A DNA stretch of 64,000 nt from Methylobacterium currus (GTDB lineage: Bacteria > Pseudomonadota > Alphaproteobacteria > Rhizobiales > Beijerinckiaceae): assembly GCF_003058325.1 (NCBI RefSeq), contig NZ_CP028843.1, positions 1,231,501-1,295,500 on the forward strand, given 5' to 3'. This document shows, piece by piece, positions 54,468 to 64,000 of the stretch. The notes under the pieces are model-generated. The model was not told the DNA's origin. It saw only the letters and a program-made list of their open reading frames with translations, and did no database searches. How positions within the stretch are numbered: position 1 is the stretch's first letter; each line of letters begins with the position of its first letter. Made by a program: the position numbers and the translations under genes.

Positions 54468-56254
54468 GGCGTCTTCCCCACGGTGCGGCGGGCCTGGAAG
54501 GGAGCGGCCGGCGGCGCCTCCTTGCGGCGCAGGAGCGCCCGAAACTCGTCGCGGCGCTCGTGGATCGAGGCGATCACCAGCCCCATCGGCACCCCGACAT
54601 CGACCAGCACGGCCTCCGAGAGCTGGAGCGAGGCCTCGATCGTCTCCGGCACCGCGTCGTCGACGCCCATCTCGTAGAGGGCGGTGGCGTGGCGGGCATC
54701 CCTGGCCCGGGCCACGATGGTGAGGTCCGGCCGCTCGGCACGGGCAGCGGCCACCACCGCCTCGACGGCGCGGGGCTGGTCGAGGGTCACCACGAGGGCG
54801 CGGGCGGTGTCGATGCCGCAGCGGCGCAGGAGTTCGGGGTTCGCCGAGTCGCCGAAATAGACCGGATTGCCGAGGCGGCGCTGGTCGGAGACGCGGGCGG
54901 CATCCATGTCGAGGGCGATGTAGGGCACCTTGTGGCGGGCCAGCATCTCGGCGATGAGCCGGCCGACCCGGCCGTAGCCCGCGACGATCACCCGGCCGGG
55001 CTGGCGCTCCGGCGGCGGCGGCTCGGCCCGGGCGCGGCCGAGATCGGTCCGGTCGATTCGCCGGCCGAGGCGGCGGGCGAGCGCCGCGAGGCCGGGAATC
55101 ATCACCATCGTGGCGGTGGTGACGACGAGCGCCGCCTGGCCGAGATCCTCGGGCACCAGGCCCGCGGCGAGCGCGCTGCCGACGAGCACGAAGGCGAACT
55201 CGCCCCCGGGCCCGAGCAGCAGGGCGGATTCGAGCGCCACCGCCCGGGGCAGGCGCAGGACCGTGCCGAGGCCTAAGATGACCCCGCCCTTGAGGAGGAG
55301 GAGCCCGAGGGCGAGGCCGAGGATGGTGAGCGGCGTCTTCATCAGCACTGCCGGGTCGATCCCCATGCCGACCGAGACGAAGAACACGCCGAGAAGCAGG
55401 CCCTTGAACGGGTCGATCGTCGCCTCGATCGCCCGGCGATACTCGGTCTCGGCGAGGAGCAGCCCGGCCACGAAGGCGCCGAGCGTCATCGACAGGCCGC
55501 TCCCCGCCGCGACCAACGCCGTCGCCGCGATGACGAGGAGGCAGGCGGCCATGAAGAGTTCGGGGCTGCGGGTGCGGGCGACGAGCTGGAACAGCGGCCT
55601 CAGGCCCAGCCGCCCGGCGCCGACGAGGAGCGCGAGCGCCACCGCGGCCTGGCCGAGCGCCAGGGCGAGGCCGGTCACCGCGTCGCTGTCCTTGCGGCCG
55701 AGCACCGCGATGGCGAACAGGACCGGGGCGACGGCGAGATCCTGAAAGAGCAGCACCGCGAAGCTCGCCCGGCCGGCCGGCGTGTTGAGCCGCTTCTGCT
55801 CGGCCAGCACCGGCAGCACGATGGCGGTGGAGGAGAGGGCGAGCGCCAGCCCGACCAGGATGGCGGCGAGGGGCGGCACGTCGAGCGCCATCAGCACCGC
55901 CCCGACGAGGAGGCTCGACACCACCACCTGCAGCGAGCCGAGGCCGAAGACGAGGCGGCGCAGGATGCGCAGCCGCTCCCAGGACAACTCGACCCCGATC
56001 ATGAACATCAGGAACACGACGCCGAGCTCGGCGAGATGCGCGATCTCGGTGCGGCTCGAGATCGTCACCGCGCCGAGCCACGGCACGGATTCCGTGAGCC
56101 GCCCGAGGCCCGACGGCCCGAGGAGCGCGCCGGCGCCGATGAAGCCGAGGACCGGGCTGACGCGCAGGCGATGGAACAACGGCACCACGATCCCGGCGGT
56201 GACCAGGAACAGGATGACCTCCTTGTAGGAGCCGGACGCGGCGTGCTCGGTCAT
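54464..56254 (-). CDS. KefB/KefC-type monovalent cation:proton antiporter (CPA2)
   Basis: 596 aa. About 12 membrane helices (EVILFLVTAGIVVPLFHRLR at the start), the conserved GLALALSSTAIVLPVL and LLFQDLAVAPVLF segments with the transport Asp, then a cytosolic RCK/TrkA-N domain (VIVAGYGRVGRLIAEML, YIALDMDAARV, VYFGDSANPELL). Glutathione-gated potassium efflux systems have this layout. Regulatory protein KefF/G is not adjacent. Confidence 0.92.
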   Translation of the reverse strand: MTEHAASGSYKEVILFLVTAGIVVPLFHRLRVSPVLGFIGAGALLGPSGLGRLTESVPWLGAVTISSRTEIAHLAELGVVFLMFMIGVELSWERLRILRRLVFGLGSLQVVVSSLLVGAVLMALDVPPLAAILVGLALALSSTAIVLPVLAEQKRLNTPAGRASFAVLLFQDLAVAPVLFAIAVLGRKDSDAVTGLALALGQAAVALALLVGAGRLGLRPLFQLVARTRSPELFMAACLLVIAATALVAAGSGLSMTLGAFVAGLLLAETEYRRAIEATIDPFKGLLLGVFFVSVGMGIDPAVLMKTPLTILGLALGLLLLKGGVILGLGTVLRLPRAVALESALLLGPGGEFAFVLVGSALAAGLVPEDLGQAALVVTTATMVMIPGLAALARRLGRRIDRTDLGRARAEPPPPERQPGRVIVAGYGRVGRLIAEMLARHKVPYIALDMDAARVSDQRRLGNPVYFGDSANPELLRRCGIDTARALVVTLDQPRAVEAVVAAARAERPDLTIVARARDARHATALYEMGVDDAVPETIEASLQLSEAVLVDVGVPMGLVIASIHERRDEFRALLRRKEAPPAAPFQARRTVGKTP

Positions 56255-56381
56255 CGGGAGCAGCGGGGCCTTTCGGATCGCGAGTGGGGCTGCCCCGACG
56301 CAAGGCGGCCGGGACTCGGGCGGCCATCATGCGGAGGGGCCCCGTCGGGGCAAGCCAAAACGGGCGGAAAGCCGGCGCTTT

Positions 56382-57686
56382 TCACCCCAGGGTCGCGAGC
56401 GCCGCCTCCAGGTCCGCCGCCAGGTCCTCCGGATGCTCGATGCCGATCGAGACCCGAATCGTCGCGTCGGTGATGCCGAGCCGGTCGCGCACCGCCTTCG
56501 GCACCCCCGAATGGGTGGTCGAGGCCGGGTGGCTCGCGAGCGATTCGGTGCCCCCTAAGCTCACCGCGAGCTTGAACAGCTGGAGCGCGTTGAGCACGCG
56601 GAATGCCTCCGGCTCACCGCCCGCGACGTCGAACGAGAAGGTCGAGCCGGGGGCGGCGCATTGCGCGGCATAGACCCGGGCGGCGCCCGAGCCGGGCTCG
56701 AGATGGCCGAGATGATGCAGCCGCGTCACCTTCGGGTGGGCGCGCAGCCGCTCGGCGATGAGCTCGCCGTTGCGGTTGGCCTTCTCCATCCGGAGCGTCA
56801 GGGTCTCGAGCGAGCGCCCGAGCATCCAGCACGAATGCGGATCGAGCTGGGTGCCGATGGCCGAGCGCAGGAGCCGCACCGGTTTCATCCGGGCCGCCGC
56901 ACCCAACGCCGCCCCGGCGATGAGGTCGGAATGGCCGCCGACATACTTCGTCAGCGAGTAGACCGAGATGTCGGCGCCGTGCCGCAGGGGGTGCTGGAAG
57001 AGGGGACCGAGCAGGGTGTTGTCGCAGACCACGACCGGCGCCTGCCCGCCCTGGCGGGCGCCGATCCGGTCGGCACTCGCCCGCACCAGAGCGAGGTCGA
57101 CGAGGGTGTTCAGGGGGTTCGACGGCGTCTCGACCATCACGACGCTGACGCGCCCGCCATTCGTCTCCGCGAGCCTCTGCGCGGCCTCGGCCGCCGCCGT
57201 CACGCTTGCCTCGTCGGTGCCGTCCTGGAAGCCGACCGCGCCGATGTCGAACCCCGCCAAGGTCTTGGCGATCAGCGTCTCGGTGCCGCCGTAGAGCGGC
57301 TGGGAGTGCAGCACCACGTCGCCGGGACGCGCATGGGCGAGGATCACGGTGGCGATTGCCGACATGCCGGAGGAGAACAGCAAAGCGGCCTCCGCCTCCT
57401 CGAACACCGCCAGGCGGTCCTCGACGATCTCGCTGTTGGGGTGGTTGAAGCGGGAATAGACCAGCCCCGCCGCCTCGCCGGCCGGCGGCTCGCGCCGGCC
57501 CGAGACGTAGTCGAAGAACGCCTTGCCGTGCTCGGCGGAGGTGAACACGAAGGTCGAGGTGAGGAAGACCGGCGGCTTCACGGCCCCCTCCGAGAGGGCG
57601 GGGTCATAGCCGTAGCCGACCATCAGGGTCTCAGGCGCCAGGCGGCGGTTGCCCAACCTGTCCTTGTGGTAGCGGTCGTCCGACAT
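56382..57686 (-). CDS. Cystathionine gamma-synthase-family PLP enzyme
   Basis: 434 aa. Cys/Met-metabolism fold: [60 protein letters not shown] and PLP lysine in [32 protein letters not shown] near the end is the substrate carboxylate region. It could be cystathionine gamma-synthase, a beta-lyase or methionine gamma-lyase; the sequence alone does not decide. The leader (57687-57929) has a GACGCCG/CGGCGTC hairpin; no SAM riboswitch was recognised. Confidence 0.88.
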   Translation of the reverse strand: MSDDRYHKDRLGNRRLAPETLMVGYGYDPALSEGAVKPPVFLTSTFVFTSAEHGKAFFDYVSGRREPPAGEAAGLVYSRFNHPNSEIVEDRLAVFEEAEAALLFSSGMSAIATVILAHARPGDVVLHSQPLYGGTETLIAKTLAGFDIGAVGFQDGTDEASVTAAAEAAQRLAETNGGRVSVVMVETPSNPLNTLVDLALVRASADRIGARQGGQAPVVVCDNTLLGPLFQHPLRHGADISVYSLTKYVGGHSDLIAGAALGAAARMKPVRLLRSAIGTQLDPHSCWMLGRSLETLTLRMEKANRNGELIAERLRAHPKVTRLHHLGHLEPGSGAARVYAAQCAAPGSTFSFDVAGGEPEAFRVLNALQLFKLAVSLGGTESLASHPASTTHSGVPKAVRDRLGITDATIRVSIGIEHPEDLAADLEAALATLG

Positions 57687-57929
57687 GCGGGGCCTCGCTC
57701 CGGTCTGGCGACGCCGCTTGGCGGCGTCGGTTTTCGGCGCGACGACCGCGCCACACGCCAGTTCTAACGCGGCCCACAGCGTTTTGCGGTGCGTAAAGCA
57801 CGACCCGGACGCTGCGCCGCGGCAAGCCCGGCTCGCAGAGGGCGCATTTTCGGCGCAAAACCCGCATAGCGTGAAGGATTGAGATTCCGTGTACACGGCC
57901 GCTGCCGGGTGGCCGGACGAGGAGCCGAG

Positions 57930-59159
57930 ATGGGCCGACAGCCTCCCGATCGGGTGGTGGTGCGCGAGAAGCGCGCCTGGACCGACGAGACCGATGCCTG
58001 GAAGCAGGAGCGGGCGATCCGCAAGGGTTACCGCATCCGCTGGGGCTACGTCGCCATCGCCTACCTGGTCGAGGCGCTGGTGATCTGCACCTCGCTCGCC
58101 GGGGCCTGGTTCTTCGCCGAGACGTATGCCGACCGCAACGACCAGAGCTTCTGGTTCATGCTGCTGGCGCCGATCGTCTACGCGGCGATCGAGCTGTGCC
58201 GGGTGCCGCTCGGCATCCTGATCCGGGTGCAGCGCGACTGGCTGATCAAGAGCCTGGCGATCGTCGGCATCGTGATGGCGGCCGGCGTCACGACGAAGTC
58301 GGTGTCGCAGCTCGGCGAGATGATGTTCCATCCCCGCCTCGCCGAAGCCTCGAAGGCCCGCACCACCCTGAAGGAAGCCGAGGCCGACCGCGGCACGATC
58401 GACAACCGCATCGCCCAGGCCGACGCCCGGGTGGCGCAATACGCGGCGGAGGCCGCGGCGCTCGAGAAGCGCACCACCGAGGCCTCGTCCCAGCTCGCCG
58501 GCCTGCCGGGCCAGCGCTGTGAGCGTCTGTCGGGCACCAACAGCCGCGGCAAGCGCTACAATTACCTGCGCTGCGTCACCGATCCGCGCACCGCCACCAT
58601 CGCGGGCAGCATGAAATCCGCCGGCGACGAGCGGGCGGTGGTGGCCAGGAACCTGACGGAAGCCCGCGCCGCCCGGGCCCAGCTCGACCGCGCCGCCGCC
58701 GACCGCCGGGTGACGGAGGCGGAAGGAGCGTATCGCGACGCGGTGCGGCGCTCGCAGCTCCACTCCTTCACCGCGATGGTCTACGGGGCGGATCCGGTCG
58801 ACGTGACCGACCAGCAGGTCCACGCCTTCCTGCGCATCTTCGTCTTCGCGCCCGCGCTCTGCGCCGCCTTCGCCTCGACGCTGCTCGCGCTCTGCGCCGT
58901 GCAGGTGCGCAAGACCTACCGCGACGAGGACGACCTCGACGCGATGATGCACGCGGAGGGCGTGCCGCTCCTCCTCAACCAGATGGCCGAGAGCGCGACC
59001 CAGATCCAGGACGCGCAGCGGGCGATGCGCGAGGCCGCGGTGGCCTCGGGCGCGGCGATCCCCCTCGACCAGCGCCGCTCGCCGACTGTGCCGCAAGCCG
59101 GCACGCCCCCGCCGCCGCCGGCGCGCGACGACGACCGCATCGAGAGGCCGAGACCGTGA
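57930..59159 (+). CDS. Membrane protein with a large coiled-coil loop
   Basis: 409 aa, GAGGAG ribosome site before the ATG. Three membrane helices near the N-terminus ([54 protein letters not shown]) are followed by an ~180-residue charged coiled coil with a Cys pair (QRCERLSG and LRCVTDP). A fourth helix follows ([18 protein letters not shown]), then a polar Pro-rich tail. Layout resembles DUF4407-like proteins, but I cannot assign a family. It overlaps the next gene by GTGA. Confidence 0.7.
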   Translation: MGRQPPDRVVVREKRAWTDETDAWKQERAIRKGYRIRWGYVAIAYLVEALVICTSLAGAWFFAETYADRNDQSFWFMLLAPIVYAAIELCRVPLGILIRVQRDWLIKSLAIVGIVMAAGVTTKSVSQLGEMMFHPRLAEASKARTTLKEAEADRGTIDNRIAQADARVAQYAAEAAALEKRTTEASSQLAGLPGQRCERLSGTNSRGKRYNYLRCVTDPRTATIAGSMKSAGDERAVVARNLTEARAARAQLDRAAADRRVTEAEGAYRDAVRRSQLHSFTAMVYGADPVDVTDQQVHAFLRIFVFAPALCAAFASTLLALCAVQVRKTYRDEDDLDAMMHAEGVPLLLNQMAESATQIQDAQRAMREAAVASGAAIPLDQRRSPTVPQAGTPPPPPARDDDRIERPRP

Positions 59160-59818
59160 GCTACCTCGCACCGGGCACGCCGGAGAACGTCGCGCTCGCC
59201 CAGCACGTCAACGGGCGCCTGCGGGCCGAGGCCCGGATCTCCAACGCCCGCGCCTTCCTGTTCCGGGCGATCGGCCTCGGGGCGTTCGTCGGGCTCGCCG
59301 GCGCTGGCCTCGGCGCCGCCTTCTACGGCTACGCGACGATGAACGAGGTCGGGAACGCCTCCGACAAGCTCGCCAAAGCCCTGACCCAGGCCCTCGAGAC
59401 CACGACGCTCAAGACGAGCGGCGAGGTCCGGCTCACCGACAACACCCTCAAGATCGAGGGCGGGGTGCCGGCGGCGGGGAAAGGCCGTCCGGACGTGTCC
59501 GCGCTCACCGGCAACCAGGGCAAGACCGAGGCGCCCGCGAGCGCCGCGGCCGCCGTGCGCACGAGCTTCACGGTGTTCAAGACCGTGCCCTATCTCGACG
59601 GCTCGATCGTCACCGGCTGGAACTTCAAGGGCGACGAGCAGAAGCCCGAGAAGCAGTACTGCTACGTCACCCGGCCCCAGACCTTCGGCGACGGCGCCAC
59701 CTCGAACCAGACCACCGTGGCGATCGACGGCGAATTGCTGCCCCAGCCGGCCCGCTCGGAGGTGAATTTCGCGGTGATCGCCCGCAGCTGCGTGTGGTTC
59801 GATCCGTCGAAGCTGTGA
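59156..59818 (+). CDS. Single-span membrane protein, partner of the upstream gene
   Basis: 220 aa from a GTG. One membrane helix ([20 protein letters not shown]) near residue 45, then an exported domain rich in beta structure with two cysteines (KQYCYVTRP and ARSCVWFD) that may pair. The overlap with the preceding gene implies a complex. Function unknown. Confidence 0.7.
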   Translation: MSYLAPGTPENVALAQHVNGRLRAEARISNARAFLFRAIGLGAFVGLAGAGLGAAFYGYATMNEVGNASDKLAKALTQALETTTLKTSGEVRLTDNTLKIEGGVPAAGKGRPDVSALTGNQGKTEAPASAAAAVRTSFTVFKTVPYLDGSIVTGWNFKGDEQKPEKQYCYVTRPQTFGDGATSNQTTVAIDGELLPQPARSEVNFAVIARSCVWFDPSKL

Positions 59819-59895
59819 GACGGGCAGGGCTCGCCAGCGCCGCCTTCGCCGCATAGGTTCGGGACCATCCCCCTGAAGGACGTGACGCGAGCCCG

Positions 59896-60741
<846 letters not shown>

Positions 60742-60745
60742 CGCC

Positions 60746-61264
60746 ATGAGCCGCCTGATCCTGCTCCGCCACGCCAAGTCCGACTGGCCGGAGGGCGTCG
60801 CCGATCCCGACCGGCCGCTGAGCCCCCGCGGGCAGGAGGCCGCGCCCAAGATGGCCGCCTACCTGGCCGCGCAAGGCCTGATCCCCGACCGGGTGCTGGT
60901 CTCGCCGGCCCGGCGTACGCAGGAGACCTGGGACCTCGTCAAGCCGGCCCTCGGGGCGGTGGCGGACGAGACCGTGCCGCAGATCTACGAGGCGCCGGTC
61001 TCGCGCCTGCTCGACGTGGTGCGCTCCATCCCGGACGAGGTCGCGACCGCCCTGATGATCGGCCACAATCCGGGCCTCCAGGACCTCGCCCGGCTGCTCG
61101 GCCAGCCGAGCGAGGCGCGGCGCACGCTGACCAAGAAGTACCCGACGGCGGCGGTCGCGGTGATCGACTTAGCCGTGGAGTCCTGGGCCAAGGTCGAGGC
61201 CGGGGAGGGGACGATCGAGCGGTTCGTGACCCCGAAGAGCCTCGGACACGGCGAGGACGAGTGA
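60746..61264 (+). CDS. SixA-like histidine phosphatase
   Basis: 172 aa. RHG motif LILLRHAKSDWPEG with the phosphorylated histidine, second catalytic block LVSPARRTQETWD and the IGHNPGLQDLARLL histidine. SixA-type proteins dephosphorylate phosphohistidine on carrier or histidine-kinase domains. It is 4 bp after moxR, implying one transcript. Confidence 0.88.
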   Translation: MSRLILLRHAKSDWPEGVADPDRPLSPRGQEAAPKMAAYLAAQGLIPDRVLVSPARRTQETWDLVKPALGAVADETVPQIYEAPVSRLLDVVRSIPDEVATALMIGHNPGLQDLARLLGQPSEARRTLTKKYPTAAVAVIDLAVESWAKVEAGEGTIERFVTPKSLGHGEDE

Positions 61265-61318
61265 GGGCAGGACGCGAGTGAGGGCAGGGTTTGGCGAACC
61301 GGATCGCCGCGGAGCCGT

Positions 61319-62533
61319 TTGAGAGAGCCAAGCCTTGAACGGAGACCCGCGGGCCCCGTGATCCTCGCCGCCTTCCTCGCCTTGAGCCTCGCGGCCGGCC
61401 CCGCCGCCGACGCAACCGCCGCCCTGGTGCGGGACGGTGCCGCGCGCCTCAGCGACGGGTTCGCCGCCACCACGGCCCTCGCGGCGCCCGAGCGCGAGAG
61501 GCCGGCCTACCGGCCCGAGGCGCGGGCGGTGTCGAACTGGCGCGGCGAGACGAAGGACGGGCTCCTGCCGCTCTCCCTCGCCTGGACCGCCTGGGCGGCG
61601 CCGACCGATCCGGCCTTCGTGGCGCGCTGCGTCAAGCTCAACAATTACTGGTGCATCAAGCGGGCGGGCTGGGACGGCGAGATCGGCGGCGACCAGGAGG
61701 GCCATACCGGCTTCGCCACGGCCGGGCAGGGGGCCGATGCCGCGGTGTCGCTGCTCAGGCGCTATTACGGTGAGTACGGGCGCCGCTCGGCCCTGGCGAT
61801 CGTCCGCCGCTGGGCGCCCGCCGAATGCGCCGCCCCGGTCGCCGCCCGGACGGTCGCCCCGGGGCGCGGACCTGCGCCCGCGCGGACCGCGTCGCCGGCG
61901 CTGGCGGCTCTCGCCCCGCAGGGCCTCGGCCGCACCCTGCGGGCGCGGTTCCTCGCCACCCACGGCCGCGGCGGCGTCCCGCGCAGGATCGTGCGCGCTC
62001 CGGCCCGGCCGGCCGCCGGCAACGCCCTGCGGGTCCAGCCCTGGTCGGCGCTGGCACGGATGCAGGGCCGGCCGCGCCAACCCGTGCGCGCCGTCAAGGC
62101 GCCGCCTTTGCCCACCATCGCCACCGGCATCGGCGAGACGGCACGCCCCACTGCTGCGATCGAGCCGGGCCGGATCCTCGACGGCACCCGCCTCGCCGCG
62201 GAGGCCGCCGCCCTGCCGACGCTCGCGATCGCCCCGGCCTCGTCCCTGCCGCCCGCTCTACGCCCGCCCGCCCCCCTGTGCGGCTCCGACGAGATCCGGA
62301 TCCAGAACTACGCCGCCCGCATCGCCGGCAGCGTCGGCGTGAAGCCCGGCGACGATCTCGGCCTGTTCACCCCCGACGGCCACGCCACCGCGCGCCTCGC
62401 CCCGGTGCTGCTGGCGATGTCCTCGGTCGAGCTCGGGGCCCTGCGGGCGAGCCCGGCCCTCGTCGCCGCGGCGATCGCCCGGGCCGAGGCCGAGCGCGGA
62501 GCGGCGAGCCGGCAGGCCGAGGCGGCGCCTTAG
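61319..62533 (+). CDS. Exported protein of unknown function with a conserved RCVKLNNYWCIK domain
   Basis: 404 aa from a TTG; a GTG 13 codons on (VILAAFLALSL) is a second choice. After a signal-like hydrophobic stretch comes a compact domain (residues about 100-165) with CVKLNNYWCIKRAGWDGEIG and GADAAVSLLRRYYGEYGRRS. This resembles a structural-protein-P5-like region of phage and bacterial exported proteins. It is followed by a long basic Ala/Arg/Pro-rich spacer and a C-terminal helical part (IQNYAARIAGSVGVKPGDDL). Role unknown; the cysteines and export suggest a cell-envelope protein. Confidence 0.6.
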   Translation: MREPSLERRPAGPVILAAFLALSLAAGPAADATAALVRDGAARLSDGFAATTALAAPERERPAYRPEARAVSNWRGETKDGLLPLSLAWTAWAAPTDPAFVARCVKLNNYWCIKRAGWDGEIGGDQEGHTGFATAGQGADAAVSLLRRYYGEYGRRSALAIVRRWAPAECAAPVAARTVAPGRGPAPARTASPALAALAPQGLGRTLRARFLATHGRGGVPRRIVRAPARPAAGNALRVQPWSALARMQGRPRQPVRAVKAPPLPTIATGIGETARPTAAIEPGRILDGTRLAAEAAALPTLAIAPASSLPPALRPPAPLCGSDEIRIQNYAARIAGSVGVKPGDDLGLFTPDGHATARLAPVLLAMSSVELGALRASPALVAAAIARAEAERGAASRQAEAAP

Positions 62534-62595
62534 GCCCTTGCGGAAGCCCGTCCTCCGCGCCACCTCGGGACCGACATGAAGCGAGAGCGTACCGC

Positions 62596-64000
62596 GTGCC
62601 GCCCCTGATCGACCTCGCCGCGCGTGCCGGCTCCCTCGCCAAGTCCGTCACGGAGGCCACGCGCTCCCTGGCGGAAGCCTCGAACGACCTCCTGGTCCAG
62701 CCGACGGTGCGGCTCGGCGTCACCGGCCTCGCGCGCTCGGGGAAAACGGTGTTCACCACCGCGCTCGTGCACCAGCTCACCGGCCTCCACCCGCTGCCGG
62801 CGCTCCGCGCCTCGCAGGAGGGCCGCCTGCGCCGGGCCCGCCTGGTGCCGCAGCCCGACGACGCGATCCCGCGCTTCCCCTACGAGGACCACCTCGCGGC
62901 GCTGACCGAGGCACGCCGCTGGCCGCGCTCGACCGACCGGATCAGCCAGTTGCGGCTGGAGATCGATTACGAGCGCAAGAGCGGCTGGCGCACCGGTCCG
63001 GCGAGCCTGATGGTCGACATCGTCGACTACCCGGGCGAGTGGCTGCTCGACCTGGCCCTCATCGAGCAGACCTACGAGGGCTGGTCGCGCGAGACGATCG
63101 CCGCTGCCGAGCGGCCCGGCCGGGCCGCGATGGCGGCGCCCTGGCTCGCCTCGCTGCGGGCGCTCGATCCCAACCAGCCCCTCGACGAGATCGTGGCCGA
63201 GCGGGCGAGCGAGGCGTTCAAGGTCTATCTCGCCGCCGTGCGCTCCGGTCCCGAGGCGGTGGCGACCACGCCGCCGGGCCGCTTCCTGATGCCGGGCGAC
63301 CTCGCGGGCTCGCCGGCGCTGACCTTCGCGCCCCTGATCCTCGATCGTCCGGTGAACCCCGACAGCCTCGGGGGGCTGATGCAGCGCCGCTTCGAGGCCT
63401 ACAAGCACCGGGTCGTGACGCCGTTCTTCCGCGACCATTTCCAGCGCATCGACCGCCAGATCGTGCTCGTCGACGTGCTGGCGGCGGTCGATGCCGGGGC
63501 GGCGGCCTTGGCCGAGCTGGAGGAGGCCCTGGACCGGGTGCTGATGAGCCTGCGGGTCGGGCGCAACAGCCTCCTGTCGCGCTTCTTCGCGCCCCGGGCC
63601 GACCGCATCCTGTTCGCCGCCACCAAGGCCGACCACCTGCACCATTCCAGTCACGACCGGCTCGATGCGCTCCTGCGCCTCCTCGTCGCCCGGTCCCTGC
63701 GCCGCACGGAAGCCGCGGGCGCCCATGTCAGCACCCAGGCGCTGGCCTCGGTGCGCTCGACCCGCGAGACGGTGGTGCATGACGGGCCGAACGCCTTCCG
63801 GGCGGTGGCCGGCACGCCGGAGGCGGGCGAGAGCATCGACGGCGAGACCTTCGACGGTGAGACGGAAGCCGCGATCTTCCCGGGCGAGCTGCCCGAGCGG
63901 CCGGAAGCCGTGCTGGAGGGCGCCGTCCCCCCGGGCTCGCTGCGCTTCCCGCGCTTCCGCCCGCCGCAAGTCGCCCGCGACGCCCTCGGCCGTCCGGGCC
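62596..64000 (+). CDS. ycjX: YcjX-family (DUF463) P-loop protein, partial
   Basis: GTG start, 468 residues visible and open at the right edge. GVTGLARSGKTVFTTALVHQ is the P-loop. DIVDYPGEWLLDLALI, ADRILFAATKADHLHHSSHD and IVLVDVLAAVDAGAAALAEL are family motifs of YcjX stress-induced GTPase-like proteins. ycjF would be expected next, beyond the window. IDGET/FDGET (63835-63864) is a 15-bp tandem repeat. Confidence 0.9.
   Translation, partial: MPPLIDLAARAGSLAKSVTEATRSLAEASNDLLVQPTVRLGVTGLARSGKTVFTTALVHQLTGLHPLPALRASQEGRLRRARLVPQPDDAIPRFPYEDHLAALTEARRWPRSTDRISQLRLEIDYERKSGWRTGPASLMVDIVDYPGEWLLDLALIEQTYEGWSRETIAAAERPGRAAMAAPWLASLRALDPNQPLDEIVAERASEAFKVYLAAVRSGPEAVATTPPGRFLMPGDLAGSPALTFAPLILDRPVNPDSLGGLMQRRFEAYKHRVVTPFFRDHFQRIDRQIVLVDVLAAVDAGAAALAELEEALDRVLMSLRVGRNSLLSRFFAPRADRILFAATKADHLHHSSHDRLDALLRLLVARSLRRTEAAGAHVSTQALASVRSTRETVVHDGPNAFRAVAGTPEAGESIDGETFDGETEAAIFPGELPERPEAVLEGAVPPGSLRFPRFRPPQVARDALGRPG
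63835..63864. repeat. 15-bp tandem duplication in ycjX
   Basis: ATCGACGGCGAGACC followed by TTCGACGGTGAGACG, in frame, encoding IDGET and FDGET. Confidence 0.8.

Noticed and set aside
57687..57929. SAM-II-type riboswitch upstream of the cystathionine gamma-synthase-family gene
   Set aside because: The expected conserved loop and ribosome-site pairing sequences are absent; only a plain GC hairpin is present.

Overview
The window is high-GC DNA (roughly 70% or more, with long spurious open frames on every strand). It reads as a chromosome segment of a Methylobacterium-like pink facultative methylotroph (Alphaproteobacteria, Hyphomicrobiales). The evidence is a nearly complete tetrahydromethanopterin (H4MPT)/methylofuran C1-oxidation island (fae, mtdB, mch, fhcABCD, mptG, mfnB/E/F), a cluster matching the lanthanide-uptake (lut) genes of methylotrophs, and alphaproteobacterial housekeeping loci (rpsO-pnp, xthA-lolA-ftsK, hslVU).

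Left part (1-27.2 kb). Minus-strand cofactor genes (DUF2380, mfnB, mfnE, DHPS-like) face a plus-strand seven-gene lut-type operon (lutA-G, 2691-8083). The operon converges on fhcB-A-D-C (8218-12726, minus). mptG is divergent from fhcB. A five-gene uptake and hydrolysis operon (Tat-exported binding protein, permease, ATPase, nitrilase-family amidase, amidohydrolase; 14147-19333) follows. Then come mtdB, an ATP-grasp gene, mch, a second ATP-grasp gene (orf5), a CitG-like gene (orf7) and fae, most of them overlapping. A HisA-like gene and mfnF are divergent from each other. Together these make the carriers methylofuran and dephospho-H4MPT and oxidise formaldehyde to formate: Fae, MtdB, Mch, then Fhc. 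The lut genes would supply lanthanide to XoxF-type methanol dehydrogenase upstream of this pathway.

Middle (27.2-34.1 kb). This is an accessory stretch: a BLUF photoreceptor, a Rieske oxygenase, DUF3597, a PotF-like binding protein with RidA, small membrane proteins, a GST, and a decayed VapBC/FitAB toxin-antitoxin pair.

Right part (34.1-64 kb). Housekeeping genes: pnp, rpsO, DUF892, xthA, lolA, a very long FtsK without membrane segments, nadE, PilZ, an MBL hydrolase, hslVU, a RecD-like helicase, a KefC-type antiporter, a cystathionine gamma-synthase-family enzyme, a two-gene membrane unit, MoxR, SixA and YcjX. Decay is visible in an isochorismatase-like gene (frameshift) and a DUF6883 gene (frameshifts).

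Most unusual observations: (i) an isolated 23-codon ORF at 48457-48528 (minus) whose ribosome-binding site is complementary to essentially the whole 16S 3' tail and which is followed by a hairpin; (ii) 12-15 bp in-frame tandem duplications in six genes, including fhcB and mtdB; (iii) a 17-bp palindromic repeat read through as the C-terminus of an ATP-grasp enzyme; (iv) the membrane-less FtsK; (v) lut genes abutting the fhc operon with no lutH or lanM in the window. I saw no tRNA, rRNA gene, insertion sequence, prophage or CRISPR array.
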